From Pedobacter changchengzhani (lineage in GTDB: Bacteria > Bacteroidota > Bacteroidia > Sphingobacteriales > Sphingobacteriaceae), in the NCBI RefSeq assembly GCF_004354365.1, contig NZ_SJCY01000001.1:186001-250000 (forward strand): a stretch of DNA of 64,000 bases. Direction: 5' to 3'. The notes under the pieces were generated by a model. It did not search any database and was not told where the DNA came from. It saw only the letters and a program-made list of their open reading frames with translations. The translations under genes were made by a program, and so were the position numbers. The first letter of the stretch is position 1. Each line of letters begins with the position of its first letter. This document shows, piece by piece, positions 34,841 to 44,416 of this stretch.

Positions 34841-35017
34841 ATGAACTATCAATCTTATCAATGCAGCAAGTGTGGTTGCGACTTTCACTATCAAGTGCCT
34901 AGAGGTTTTTTTTTAAAAAACATTTTAGGTTTCTTATCTGTACGTATTTTTTGGTGCCCGAAATGTGCAACAAATAGGTATGTGTGGATAAATGCAAAGC
35001 GTAATACAAGCGCTTAG
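34841..35017 (+). CDS. Small zinc-ribbon protein, 58 aa
   Basis: A short ATG frame on the plus strand with two cysteine pairs, CSKCGC at residues 8-13 and CPKC at 39-42, the treble-clef/zinc-ribbon pattern. A hydrophobic stretch (FFLKNILGFLSVRIF) lies between them. Family not recognised and function unknown. Its stop overlaps by 3-4 bases the 3' end of the convergent SGNH gene. Cysteine placement makes it more than a chance frame, but it stands alone with no operon partner. Confidence 0.55.
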   Translation: MNYQSYQCSKCGCDFHYQVPRGFFLKNILGFLSVRIFWCPKCATNRYVWINAKRNTSA

Positions 35018-35928
35018 TGTGGTTTTTGAATCAAACTGTCTATTTTCATTGTGAGTTTTTTTGCCCCGATTTCATTTAAATGATCTGCATCATAGAAATC
35101 ACTTTTGTCAAATGATTTATCTTTAAGCCAATTGTAATAATCTACATTGTTTTTCTTTGCAATATCTGTTACCGCAGTTATTGTATTATGCAGTTGGTTA
35201 AGGTTTAAATTATCGTAATAGGTTTTGTAAGTAGGACAGGTTATTAAAATTATTTTTATGTTCCTTTGCTTTCCAAATTGGATTATGTTTTTTAATATTC
35301 GGAGGTTATTTTTATGGGTGTCATCATCCTTAACAGTATGCCTTAGCGCTGCTGTCATGCCAGTCCTGTCTAGATCCTTATTTTTTCCAGAGTTATAACT
35401 GGTTCCCCACCCAAACTTATTAGATGTGATTGCCGATTCTTTCTTTAAATAAAAGTTGTTTAATTTTTCTGAATTGATTTTAAGATTTGAGCTTAACATT
35501 TCCGAATTGTTTTTAACACTTTTTTGGTCAATGTCAATATTATAATATATGGTATAATTTTTTACTCTCCAAGCCTCAACACTCGTTCCTAATTTAGAAT
35601 CAAGCGAAAAGTAATCAATTGGTATAATGATATACTTTAATTCTTTCCAATGATCTTTGTACAATTCTAATATTGCGAGATCATAATCAATAGATTGCGA
35701 GATGTAGGCGGCATTGTATGATTTATTTCGAATATATTCAGGATTGATACCATAGTAAATATGCGAATTCCCCAGGAAGAGCACATTAATATCGTCGGCG
35801 TGATTATCGAGGTATGTTTGTTTTTGAGAATAATCGTTGGGGATTCGTCTAACCAAATACTCACCACATATTGCCAAAAATAATATTGGCAATACAAAAA
35901 TGGTCAGTTTTTTTACAAAAGTATTCAT
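35014..35928 (-). CDS. SGNH-like protein, partner of MBOAT acyltransferase (DltD/AlgJ-like)
   Basis: 304 aa. An N-terminal signal anchor (residues 8-22) is followed by LGNSHIYYG (GxSH, Ser55) and, near the C-terminus, DADHLNEIG with the catalytic Asp-His pair. Known: MBOAT proteins (DltB, AlgI, PatA) pair with such periplasmic SGNH proteins to move acyl groups onto exported polymers. It starts 2 bases after the MBOAT stop. The catalytic residues look intact, so it may remain active even though the neighbouring MBOAT frame is broken. Confidence 0.7.
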   Translation of the reverse strand: MNTFVKKLTIFVLPILFLAICGEYLVRRIPNDYSQKQTYLDNHADDINVLFLGNSHIYYGINPEYIRNKSYNAAYISQSIDYDLAILELYKDHWKELKYIIIPIDYFSLDSKLGTSVEAWRVKNYTIYYNIDIDQKSVKNNSEMLSSNLKINSEKLNNFYLKKESAITSNKFGWGTSYNSGKNKDLDRTGMTAALRHTVKDDDTHKNNLRILKNIIQFGKQRNIKIILITCPTYKTYYDNLNLNQLHNTITAVTDIAKKNNVDYYNWLKDKSFDKSDFYDADHLNEIGAKKLTMKIDSLIQKPH

Positions 35929-35930
35929 TG

Positions 35931-37366
35931 CTAAAATTGAAAATATATAAACTGCTGGTTACTTCCGTTAAACCAAAATATTGAAATTATGAGTAAGTAA
36001 TAAAATGAAATACGAAGGGTCTTAGGCCATTTTGTTCCGAAAGCAGCTAATGCATATTCTTCTTCTCTTCCAAGCCATTCAATAATTAAAAATGCAACTA
36101 ATATGACGAAAAGATGCAGTGGTTTTATTGCTGGAACTGAAAATAAAGATGTGGTGAAAATTTTAGATATATATGTGAAGGCTGAATTTAAGTTTTCTGA
36201 TCGAAAAAATATCCAAGCAAAAACAGTTAAACTAAAAGTTAAAAGAATATTAAGCGTATCCTTAAATGTAGGTAGATATTTCCCCTTTGCTACAATCTCA
36301 ATATTATTTCTATTCGTTTTAAATATAACAGAGGGCATAATGTATAATGCATTCAACAGTCCCCAAATTATAAATGTCCAGTTGGCGCCATGCCAGAAGC
36401 CACTAACTATAAAAATAGCAAAAGTGTTTCTAATTTTCATCCAAGTTCCGCCTTTGCTTCCCCCTAATGGGATGTATAGGTAATCCCTAAACCATGTAGA
36501 AAGAGAAATGTGCCATCTTCTCCAAAATTCTGCTATGTCTCTTGAAAAGTATGGGAATGCGAAATTCCGCAATAACTCAATGCCAAAAAGCCTTGCTGTT
36601 CCTAATGCAATGTCAGAATAGCCAGAAAAATCCCCATATATTTGAAATGTAAAAAATATTGCCCCCACAACTAACGTACTTCCGGAATATTCTCCCGAGT
36701 GGTTGAATATCGTATTTGCAAATTCGGCACATTGATCTGCTATTACGATTTTTTTAAACAATCCCCAAAGTATTTGTCTGAGGCCATCTATTGATTTTTA
36801 TAGCTAAAATTTCTTTGAGTTTGTATTTGGGGTAAGAGATGGGTTGCCCGTTCAATTGGCCCTGCAACCAAAAGCGGGAAAAAGCTAACAAATAAGGAGT
36901 AGTCAATAAAATTACGCTCGGCTTTTATCCTACCTTGGTATATGTCAATCACGTATGATAGCCCATGAAACGTGTAAAAAGAAATGCCCACTGGTAAAAT
37001 TACTTTTAAAGTCCATGGATTTACATTCATTCCTACTCCAGATAACATTTCAGCAAAAGAAGAAACGAAAAAATTGTAATATTTAAAAAGGCCTAAAAAA
37101 CCGAGATTAATGCATATACTCAACCAAAACCAAAATTTTTTCAATTTCCGGTTGTCGGTTTCACACATTTTTATACCAGTAAAATAATCTAATAGCGTAG
37201 AAAATAGAAGCAAAAACAAAAATCGCCAATCCCAACATGCATAAAAAAAGTAACTTGCACTTAGTAGTAGAATGTTTTGACGTTTAAAACTCTTTTTTGC
37301 CGCAAACCAATATAGTAGGAAAATTATTGGCAGAAACAGTGCAAAACTGATAGAATTGAAAAGCAT
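35931..37366 (-). pseudogene. MBOAT (AlgI/DltB-like) O-acyltransferase, frameshifted
   Basis: Two adjacent frames together make one MBOAT protein of ~475 aa. The N-terminal part (37366 to 36788, 192 aa) has the usual MLFNSISFALFLPIIFLLYW start and ends in VAGPIERATHLLPQI. The C-terminal part (to 35931) has FWRRWHISLSTWFRDYLYIP and GFWHGANWTF with the conserved His. Between them, adding one A in the A5 run (T5 on the plus strand, 36795-36799) restores Y-K-K-S-I-D followed by GLRQILWGLFKKIVIAD, the expected family sequence. So a single-base deletion breaks an otherwise perfect gene. It may be a pseudogene or a homopolymer consensus error. Confidence 0.82.
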
Positions 37367-37471
37367 TAGATTTTTATATTTTCGATTAAATATATATATT
37401 CTTTTGTCGCATGTTATATATGATGAGCGATAATTTAGTTAAACGGCAGTAAATATAGTTTAATTTCCTTT

Positions 37472-39187
37472 CTATTTATCGAAATCTATTATTTTTACAT
37501 GATCCAAATCTGGCAGCACGTACTTTCTAATCAAGTTATCTTTTCCGGTCGCTTTTAATAGCGAAATGGAGTAAGTTATTTTTCTTTCCGAAACAGGGTA
37601 CTTCATCATATCCAAAACTGTAGGTAGAATATTAGCATGAGAGGCCTTATAGTTAGTATCTATTTTAATTTTTTCGCCGATTAAGATAATCGGAACTGTA
37701 GCTTCTAATTTACTTACTCCACCGTGTTTAGCACTTTTTCCATCTTCTAAAAAAGCCTCACCATGGTCGCCTGTATAAAGAATAGTTGTGTTTAATAAAG
37801 ATTTGCTAACGTCTCCCAGTAATAATTTAAAAAACGGATCTATATTGTAATGTAGTGAGTTGTCATAAGTGTTCACTAATTTATTTCCATCTTTCGAATC
37901 CTTTTCGTCGATTGCAATTATTGGGCTCCATTTTCCTGCATTTTCTGGGTAATTACCCTTATAATTATAATGAAACCCTCGTTTAAATATATAAATGAAG
38001 TTGCCTGTAGAGGTATTAATAATTTTATTTACGGCTTTTGCTACTTTAAAATCAATATCGTAACCTGGAATATTTGAGTCTAAGATTAAACCTTTTGTAG
38101 CAACTCTATGGTCAATATACTTCATATCGTCACTTATTCCAGCCCATTCATCATCTTTTTGAGGATCAAAAAAGTATGTCTTATAATTCATGGCTTTTGC
38201 GTACTGAAATAAAGTAGGCCTTGTTAGCGAATGTTTTAGTATATCGCTATTTTCCGAGATATTTTCACCGACAATAAGAAGGTTATTAGAGGCTAAACTA
38301 GCTGTAGATCCAGATGCGCAATTGCCAAAGCTTTGGAGGATATTTGTCGACTTTAGGAATTCTAAAAAAGGTGTTGTAGGTCTATTATAGCCATTTATGC
38401 TTAAATGATCGCCTCGCAAACTCTCGTCAACAACCACAATAATATTATTTTTTGGTTTTAATTCAGATTGATACCCGAGCGGGATTCTTACTGTTTTTTC
38501 TCTTATAATATAACTAAAATATGAATTGATTACCGTATTTAAGCCTACTGGAAGTGGCATAAATAAGTTTTCGTTGATGTTTCTAGCATTTACGGAGGGA
38601 TTTTTAAGACTAAATACTTTATAGGCTGAGTATATAAATGTGGCGTGAGCAAAGTATAGAAATATTAAAAGGAGGAAGCTTTTTAACCCCAAAAAATTAT
38701 TCTTTTTGCATAAATAAATTTGAGCAACTATAAAGCCTAAAAGTATTAAAAGGATGTAGAAATTTAGATACCCAAAAATGATTTCAGATCTTTGTTCACC
38801 TGTAGCCTTAATCGCTATATCAACATCACTTGCGGTAGAAAATCTATCGTAAAATGTAATGTAACCATATTCTACGGAGACGCAAAATAATAAGAAAAGA
38901 AGCAATAAAATTTTGTAGATATATTTAGAACGCAAACTTACATATACAAAGATTACATAAAGGCCAAATTCAAATAGGAAATTGATTAGATGAAAGAGAT
39001 GGAAGATAAAAGATTTGATTGGAGAATCTATACCTGGCCAATTATTATATAAATTCAAAAAATATTTACTAAATAGCAAAAAACCGACAATAGTAGAGCA
39101 TACGCTAAATAAGAAACTAACATAAAGCGTGCTTCGGTCAATAGTTAATCTATACTTTTTAAATGAGTAAACAATTGCGGGCTTCAT
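37472..39187 (-). CDS. Sulfatase-fold phosphoethanolamine-transferase-like membrane enzyme
   Basis: 571 aa. The N-terminal ~200 residues hold five membrane spans, then a periplasmic alkaline-phosphatase-superfamily domain. IIVVVDESLRGDHLSINGY is at ~250. NCASGSTAS is where EptA has its Thr nucleophile (Ser/Thr here). YTGDHGEAFLEDGKSAKHGG near 465-485 has the metal-binding Asp-His and His. The layout is that of EptA/OpgE transferases, which move phosphoethanolamine from phosphatidylethanolamine to lipid A or glycans. A phosphoglycerol transferase is the alternative. It starts 2 bases after the methyltransferase gene. Confidence 0.75.
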   Translation of the reverse strand: MKPAIVYSFKKYRLTIDRSTLYVSFLFSVCSTIVGFLLFSKYFLNLYNNWPGIDSPIKSFIFHLFHLINFLFEFGLYVIFVYVSLRSKYIYKILLLLFLLFCVSVEYGYITFYDRFSTASDVDIAIKATGEQRSEIIFGYLNFYILLILLGFIVAQIYLCKKNNFLGLKSFLLLIFLYFAHATFIYSAYKVFSLKNPSVNARNINENLFMPLPVGLNTVINSYFSYIIREKTVRIPLGYQSELKPKNNIIVVVDESLRGDHLSINGYNRPTTPFLEFLKSTNILQSFGNCASGSTASLASNNLLIVGENISENSDILKHSLTRPTLFQYAKAMNYKTYFFDPQKDDEWAGISDDMKYIDHRVATKGLILDSNIPGYDIDFKVAKAVNKIINTSTGNFIYIFKRGFHYNYKGNYPENAGKWSPIIAIDEKDSKDGNKLVNTYDNSLHYNIDPFFKLLLGDVSKSLLNTTILYTGDHGEAFLEDGKSAKHGGVSKLEATVPIILIGEKIKIDTNYKASHANILPTVLDMMKYPVSERKITYSISLLKATGKDNLIRKYVLPDLDHVKIIDFDK

Positions 39188-39189
39188 AA

Positions 39190-39735
39190 TTAATTACTGC
39201 TATGAATGACAAAGGCAAGCGGAATATTCAACCTTAATTTGATTTTATTTTTGCTAAAAAATTTTTTAATCTCTTTTAAGAAAAATAGTGAATAGTAAAC
39301 TTGAGAAAAACGACCATTTTTATCCAATCGTAATTTGAATTTATCTAAAATAATATGGGATGATTTTATTGGGAAAATTGTAAAAGGTAAGGTTGAAATG
39401 ATTATATCAACTTTCTCTTGTACCAACTCCTTGTCGAAATTTTCCGCATTGTCATTAATTATAACTAGTCTTTCATCCTTGATCTGCTCACGCATATTTT
39501 CACAAAAAAAGGTGTTAAGTTCAAACGAAAATAATTTAGAATTTACATGCATTTTTTTGAGGATAACTTTTGTTACGTTTCCATTTCCTGCACCTACCTC
39601 AATAATTACCTGCGGTTGATCTGATGAAACATATTTGGTAATTTCATTTGCAACAAAAGTAGAAGTTTCTGTGAAAGCTCCTGTAGTTTTAATGTTCTTG
39701 GCAAGCAAGTAGCTTGATTTTAAAAAATTGGCCAT
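39190..39735 (-). CDS. PmtA-like phospholipid N-methyltransferase family protein
   Basis: 181 aa class I SAM methyltransferase. The N-terminal LKSSYLLAKNIKTTGAFTETSTF segment is the substrate-binding start of the PmtA/rRNA-dimethylase-like group. SAM motif I is VIIEVGAGNGNVTK (~42-55), and IISTLPFTIFP (~113) is the motif IV position. PmtA methylates phosphatidylethanolamine to phosphatidylcholine. First gene of the operon, followed by the phosphoethanolamine-transferase-like gene after 2 bases, so the two may act on one headgroup. Short for PmtA; another small-molecule substrate is possible. Confidence 0.6.
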   Translation of the reverse strand: MANFLKSSYLLAKNIKTTGAFTETSTFVANEITKYVSSDQPQVIIEVGAGNGNVTKVILKKMHVNSKLFSFELNTFFCENMREQIKDERLVIINDNAENFDKELVQEKVDIIISTLPFTIFPIKSSHIILDKFKLRLDKNGRFSQVYYSLFFLKEIKKFFSKNKIKLRLNIPLAFVIHSSN

Positions 39736-40047
39736 TTATAATCCTTGAGTATTTTAACTCCAGCCACGAAGTTAATTTATTTGTGCAAAAATTTTGTGTA
39801 AAATAAATTATTTCAATTCGTTAGGTCTCATTTTTTTGACTAAAATTTAATGCGATGGTTTGCAATTTGATAATTAAAACGATTCCTGTATTTCATCCTA
39901 TATTAGAACATCGACGTTGAAACAATAATGTCGCACCCCCAAGCTGATGCTTATTTATCAAAAAACTAAAACCTGCTTCAAAAAGATAGGTTTATATTTC
40001 TATTTAAGATATAGCTTATATTACTATCTTTGCAAAAAAACGATTGA
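39736..40047. other. 312-bp divergent intergenic region before the EPS export operon
   Basis: AT-rich, no gene seen. It contains a clear plus-strand -7 element (40025-40032) for the Wza/Wzc operon. No minus-strand match to TAnnTTTG was found near the methyltransferase start. Confidence 0.55.
40025..40032 (+). promoter_or_regulatory. -7 element of the EPS export operon
   Basis: TATCTTTG fits the TAnnTTTG consensus exactly and lies 15 bases before the wza-type ATG, so the leader would be very short. The -33 box is poorly conserved. It could drive the long plus-strand array up to the next promoter near 52.0 kb. Confidence 0.55.
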
Positions 40048-40815
40048 ATGAAAAATCACATATATTTTTTATTACTAATGCTTTTATTCTGTTCATGCAA
40101 AGGCTATAAGCAGGTTGCTTATTTTCAAGATTTGAATAAAGATGGCGTAATTAATCAAGAGATTAAAAACTATACCACATTAAAGCTTCAAAAAGACGAT
40201 CTTTTGTCGATCAGCATTAGCAGTATAGAGCCCAAAGCGGCTGCAGTTTACAACATCGGTAATGGTGGCGGTGTCTCCGCTGTAGGTATGGGTTCTTCCT
40301 CGGGCCAAGATGGGTATTTAATTGATGAAAATGGAGAAATTCAAATCCCTACGTTAGGTACGGTTAAAGTTGGAGGCTTAACAACTAGTGAGGCAAAAAT
40401 CTTGATTACTAAAAAATTAGTTCCTTTTTTAGGCAATCCAGTGGTCAATTTAAAATTAATCAACTTTAAAATTTCTATTTTGGGTGATGTAGGCGCACCA
40501 GGTGTTTACCCAATCCAAGGTGAACGTATTTCTTTTGTAGAGGCCATTAGTAAAGCAGGCGATTTGAATATATCTGGCCTAAGAAAAAATATATTGTTGG
40601 TTAGGGAAACAGACGGCGCCCGTAAATTTATTAGATTGGATTTAAATGATAAGGATATTTTTAACTCACCTTACTATTATTTGCAACCCAATGATGTGAT
40701 TTATGTACAGCCAAGTAATTCTAAATATGCAGCTGTAGATAATACAACCAGGAATATAAGTTTTGCGCTATCTGGTATTTCTTTATTATTAGTGCTCTTT
40801 ACTACGTTTAAATAA
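40048..40815 (+). CDS. Wza-type polysaccharide export lipoprotein
   Basis: 255 aa. Lipoprotein signal ending in LFCSC (lipid Cys17). A Poly_export domain starts at LQKDDLLSISISSIEP (~49-64), with a Gly/Ser-rich insert and GYLIDENGEIQIPTLGTVKV. An SLBB domain follows at ~145 (ISILGDVGAPGVYPIQG). A C-terminal hydrophobic segment (ISFALSGISLLLVLFTTF) would be the outer-membrane or anchor helix. Forms the outer-membrane exit channel with the kinase gene that follows after 5 bases. Confidence 0.9.
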   Translation: MKNHIYFLLLMLLFCSCKGYKQVAYFQDLNKDGVINQEIKNYTTLKLQKDDLLSISISSIEPKAAAVYNIGNGGGVSAVGMGSSSGQDGYLIDENGEIQIPTLGTVKVGGLTTSEAKILITKKLVPFLGNPVVNLKLINFKISILGDVGAPGVYPIQGERISFVEAISKAGDLNISGLRKNILLVRETDGARKFIRLDLNDKDIFNSPYYYLQPNDVIYVQPSNSKYAAVDNTTRNISFALSGISLLLVLFTTFK

Positions 40816-40820
40816 TACGA

Positions 40821-43193
40821 ATGGCATTAGCAAATAATTCACCGCAAGCACCTGTCGATTTTCATCAGGATGAAGTCTTCAATCTTCGAGACCTACTAAA
40901 CAAATACGTGTATCACTGGCCAGTATTCGTTTTAAGTGTGTTCCTTTTTTTAACCGCGGGTTATCTTTATTTGAGATATACACAGCCTATTTATATGGTT
41001 ACTTCTAGCTTGTTGATTAAGGAAAAGGATAGATCAGCAAGTTCAGATGTATTGAGTAAATTAGATCCCAGTAAAGGTTCCAAAAGTTTAGATAATGAAA
41101 TAGAAATCTTGAAATCCAGAACGCTCATGAGGCAGGTAGTGGATCGATTACATTTAAATGTAACTTACAAAAATGTAGGCAAGATCGTCAATACCGACGC
41201 TTATGAAACTAGGCCAGTAGTAATTATTCCATCTAAATTAGATTCTAATTATTATGGCCATGATTTTAACCTAACCTTTGTTGATAACGCCCACTATCAG
41301 TTAGAAGATGTTATTTCGCACAAAAAGGTTACCGGCCCTTTGGATACCTTGCACCAAACGCCGTTCGGAGTCTATCGAATTGATAAAATCAATCCGTCCA
41401 TCAACCTATCTAAAGAACAACTAAAAGTAACGATATTTAAGCCAAATGATGTAGTAACTGGCGTTTTAGGCGGATTGAGTGTAGAAAATGTAAATAAAAG
41501 ATCTACAATCATTCAGTTAAGCTACGTAACGCCAAGCGTAAAATTGGGCGAAGATATTTTAAATACCTTAGCCCAGGTATATAATGAAGCGGCATTTGAA
41601 GATAAAAATCAAACCGTTAAAAATACATTGGCATTTATTAATAAAAAATTAGAGCCAATTACCGGGGAGCTGACCTCGGTTGAGAAACAAGTAGAACAGT
41701 TTAAAAGTAGTCAGGGTATTATTGATATGAGTGCTCAAGGCGACTTATACTTAGGCAATGTAAAAAGCAATGATTTAAAATTGGCCGATGTAAATATTAA
41801 GCTTGCTGTAATCGATGATATTAACCAGTACGTAAATGCGAACGCTAATCGTGAAAAAATACCCTCTACAATGGGAATTGAAGATCCGCAATTAGCCGCG
41901 CAGATTGCACAACTTGCTGATTTGCAAACGCAAAAGCAACAATTACTAGCTACCACCCCTGCTGCAAATCCTATTTTTGAACCGTTGAATCAGCAAATTG
42001 CCACGCTTCGTAAGAATATACAAGGGAATGTTAAGAATATTGCTGTGGTGTTACAACGTACAAAAAACCAAATCGTAGGCGGAAATAATATTGCGCAGGG
42101 CGCGATTAAAAAAATACCCGGTCAAGAGCGCGAATTTATTAGTATAAAAAGACAGCAGGTTGCGAAAGAATCACTTTATAATTTCCTTTTACAGAAGAGA
42201 GAAGAAACGGAACTTTCTTTTGCCTCTACAGTGCCAGATAGCCGTTTAATTGATCCAGCGATTGGTACAGGTGGCCCGATTAAGCCTAAAAAACAGATAG
42301 TTATGCTGGTGGCATTTTTAATTGCACTCATTTTGCCTGTAACATACATACACGCTAAAGATTTACTAAAGAATAAAGTTTATAGTAAAGCTGACTTAAA
42401 TAGCCTTACGAAAGCGCCTTTGTTAGGCGAACTATCTTTTGAAGAAGGAACCGACGCGATTGTTGTGAGTAGCGACAGTAGGCGGGTTATTGCAGAGCAG
42501 TTTAGAGCACTTCGAACTAATTTACAGTTTATACAGGGCAAATCAGTTCCGGGTGCGGGTAGAGTTACACTCTTTACCTCAAGCATTTCTGGAGAAGGAA
42601 AAAGTTTTGTTGCGAGTAATTTAGGGGTTACCTTCGCATTAAGTGGCCGTAGAACGATTATTTTGGAGCTTGATTTGCGTAAACCAAAAATTATCAAATA
42701 CCTAAAATTAAGTTCAAAACTTGGTTTAAGTAATTATTTTATCGGAAAAGCTTCTTATGAGGATATTTTGCAAGAATCTGGGGTTCATCCCAAATTATTT
42801 GTAATGGGTTCGGGTCCAATTCCGCCTAATCCGTCTGAACTGTTGATGCAAATAGAAATGGACGATTTGATTGGACATTTAAGAAAAGACTTTGACGAAA
42901 TTATCATAGATGCACCGCCGGTTGGATTGGTGACCGATGCTCAAATTTTAGCGCCTTTGGCCGATGCTACACTATATGTGGTCAGGCATGGCGTTACTTT
43001 AAAAGCCGACATACAACAGTTTGATGCATTGTATAAGCAAGATAAGTTTCCCAAATTAAATTTAATTTTAAACGGTGTGCAGGTTGGCGGTAAATATGGC
43101 TATGGCTACGGTTATGGGTATTATGGAGAGGATGCAGAATCAAATAAATTTAGTATTAAAAGAAGCTTAAAGGGTTTCTTCAAAAGATTTTAA
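40821..43193 (+). CDS. Wzc-type polysaccharide co-polymerase and BY-kinase
   Basis: 790 aa. A Wzz domain is flanked by two membrane helices (~35-53 and ~495-512), with a coiled-coil periplasmic region between. The cytoplasmic tyrosine kinase has Walker A SISGEGKS (~590), Walker A' ILELDLRKPK (~615) and Walker B IIIDAPPVG (~695). The C-terminus has a tyrosine cluster YGYGYGYGYY, the autophosphorylation tail. It controls chain length and export with the Wza-type protein, and is reset by the CpsB-type phosphatase at 33.7 kb. Confidence 0.93.
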   Translation: MALANNSPQAPVDFHQDEVFNLRDLLNKYVYHWPVFVLSVFLFLTAGYLYLRYTQPIYMVTSSLLIKEKDRSASSDVLSKLDPSKGSKSLDNEIEILKSRTLMRQVVDRLHLNVTYKNVGKIVNTDAYETRPVVIIPSKLDSNYYGHDFNLTFVDNAHYQLEDVISHKKVTGPLDTLHQTPFGVYRIDKINPSINLSKEQLKVTIFKPNDVVTGVLGGLSVENVNKRSTIIQLSYVTPSVKLGEDILNTLAQVYNEAAFEDKNQTVKNTLAFINKKLEPITGELTSVEKQVEQFKSSQGIIDMSAQGDLYLGNVKSNDLKLADVNIKLAVIDDINQYVNANANREKIPSTMGIEDPQLAAQIAQLADLQTQKQQLLATTPAANPIFEPLNQQIATLRKNIQGNVKNIAVVLQRTKNQIVGGNNIAQGAIKKIPGQEREFISIKRQQVAKESLYNFLLQKREETELSFASTVPDSRLIDPAIGTGGPIKPKKQIVMLVAFLIALILPVTYIHAKDLLKNKVYSKADLNSLTKAPLLGELSFEEGTDAIVVSSDSRRVIAEQFRALRTNLQFIQGKSVPGAGRVTLFTSSISGEGKSFVASNLGVTFALSGRRTIILELDLRKPKIIKYLKLSSKLGLSNYFIGKASYEDILQESGVHPKLFVMGSGPIPPNPSELLMQIEMDDLIGHLRKDFDEIIIDAPPVGLVTDAQILAPLADATLYVVRHGVTLKADIQQFDALYKQDKFPKLNLILNGVQVGGKYGYGYGYGYYGEDAESNKFSIKRSLKGFFKRF

Positions 43194-43261
43194 ATTTATT
43201 TTTGTTTAGAAGTAATTATGAAAATGGTAATATAAGTTTAATAAAAATAAAAAGCTTTTTA

Positions 43262-44416
43262 ATGGAAAAAATACCTTATGGACGCCAGAATATTACAGAA
43301 GATGATATTCAAGCTGTAATAGAAGTTTTAAAATCAGATTGGTTAACTCAAGGTCCAGATATTAAACATTTTGAAGATAATTTTGCAAATTACATTGGTG
43401 CTAAATATGCAGTTGCAGTTTCTAATGGTACAGCGGCATTGCATCTTTGTGCTTTAGCTCTAAATATTCAACCGGGTGATAAAGTAATTACCACACCCAT
43501 AACTTTCGTTGCATCTGCCAATTGCGTAAAATATTGTGGTGGAGAAGTTGTATTTTCCGATATTGATCCTAAAACCTATTTGTTAGATTTAGATAAAGTT
43601 AGGCTTCGGTTAGAAAGCGCCCCAAAAGGCACCTACAAAGGAATAATTCCAGTACAATTTGCAGGTAGATCTGTAGATATGGAAGCTTTCAGAAAATTAG
43701 CAGATGAATTTGGTTTGTGGATTATAGAAGATGCATGTCATGCTCCAGGAGGATATTTCAAAGATTCTTCAGATAAAATACAAAACTGTGGTAATGGTAT
43801 ATTTGCAGATTTAGCAATATTCTCTTTCCACCCAGTAAAACATATTGCTGCAGGTGAAGGTGGTATGATTACAACAAATAATGAAACGCTATATAAGCAT
43901 CTGCTAAACCTAAGGTCGCACGGCATACAACAAGATCCAGCTAAGAAATTAGAGAATCATGGTGTTTGGTACTACGAAATGCAAGAGTTAGGTTACAATT
44001 ACCGCCTAACAGATTTTCAAGCAGCTTTAGGTAACAGTCAATTATTAAGAGCAGAAGCTGGATTAAAAAGAAGAAGGGAAATTGCCGAAATCTATCAAAA
44101 AGCTTTTGTGGGCAAACCTTATCTACTAGGGCAATCGGGGATAATTGATGGTCACGCATATCATTTATACATTTTAGAGGTAAAAGATAGAAAAGCTTTA
44201 GTTGAACATTTAAGAGCAAAAAATATTTTTGCTCAAATTCATTATATTCCCGCACATTTAATGCCTTATTATCAGCAGTTTGGTTGGAAAAAAGGTGACT
44301 TACCTAACGCAGAAAAATATTACGAAAATTGCATAAGTATACCCATGTTTCCTACTTTAACAGAAATTGAGCAAAGCTTTGTAGTCGATACGATAAATAA
44401 ATTTTATCTTGCATAA
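43262..44416 (+). CDS. pseC: PseC-type UDP-4-keto-sugar aminotransferase
   Basis: Known PseC reaction: PLP-dependent transfer of an amino group to UDP-2-acetamido-2,6-dideoxy-4-keto-L-arabino-hexulose, second step to pseudaminic acid. 384 aa from the ATG at 43262, preferred over an in-frame ATG 60 bases upstream because MEKIPYGRQNITEDDI is the family start. SNGTAALHLCALAL, IEDACHAPGGYF and the PLP lysine in FSFHPVKHIAAGEGG (~196) are present. It overlaps the pseF start. No pseB is in the window. Confidence 0.82.
   Translation: MEKIPYGRQNITEDDIQAVIEVLKSDWLTQGPDIKHFEDNFANYIGAKYAVAVSNGTAALHLCALALNIQPGDKVITTPITFVASANCVKYCGGEVVFSDIDPKTYLLDLDKVRLRLESAPKGTYKGIIPVQFAGRSVDMEAFRKLADEFGLWIIEDACHAPGGYFKDSSDKIQNCGNGIFADLAIFSFHPVKHIAAGEGGMITTNNETLYKHLLNLRSHGIQQDPAKKLENHGVWYYEMQELGYNYRLTDFQAALGNSQLLRAEAGLKRRREIAEIYQKAFVGKPYLLGQSGIIDGHAYHLYILEVKDRKALVEHLRAKNIFAQIHYIPAHLMPYYQQFGWKKGDLPNAEKYYENCISIPMFPTLTEIEQSFVVDTINKFYLA

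Noticed and set aside
36103..36483. 126-codon plus-strand frame inside the MBOAT gene
   Set aside because: It is the reverse strand of the conserved MBOAT C-terminal sequence, which has the family motifs.
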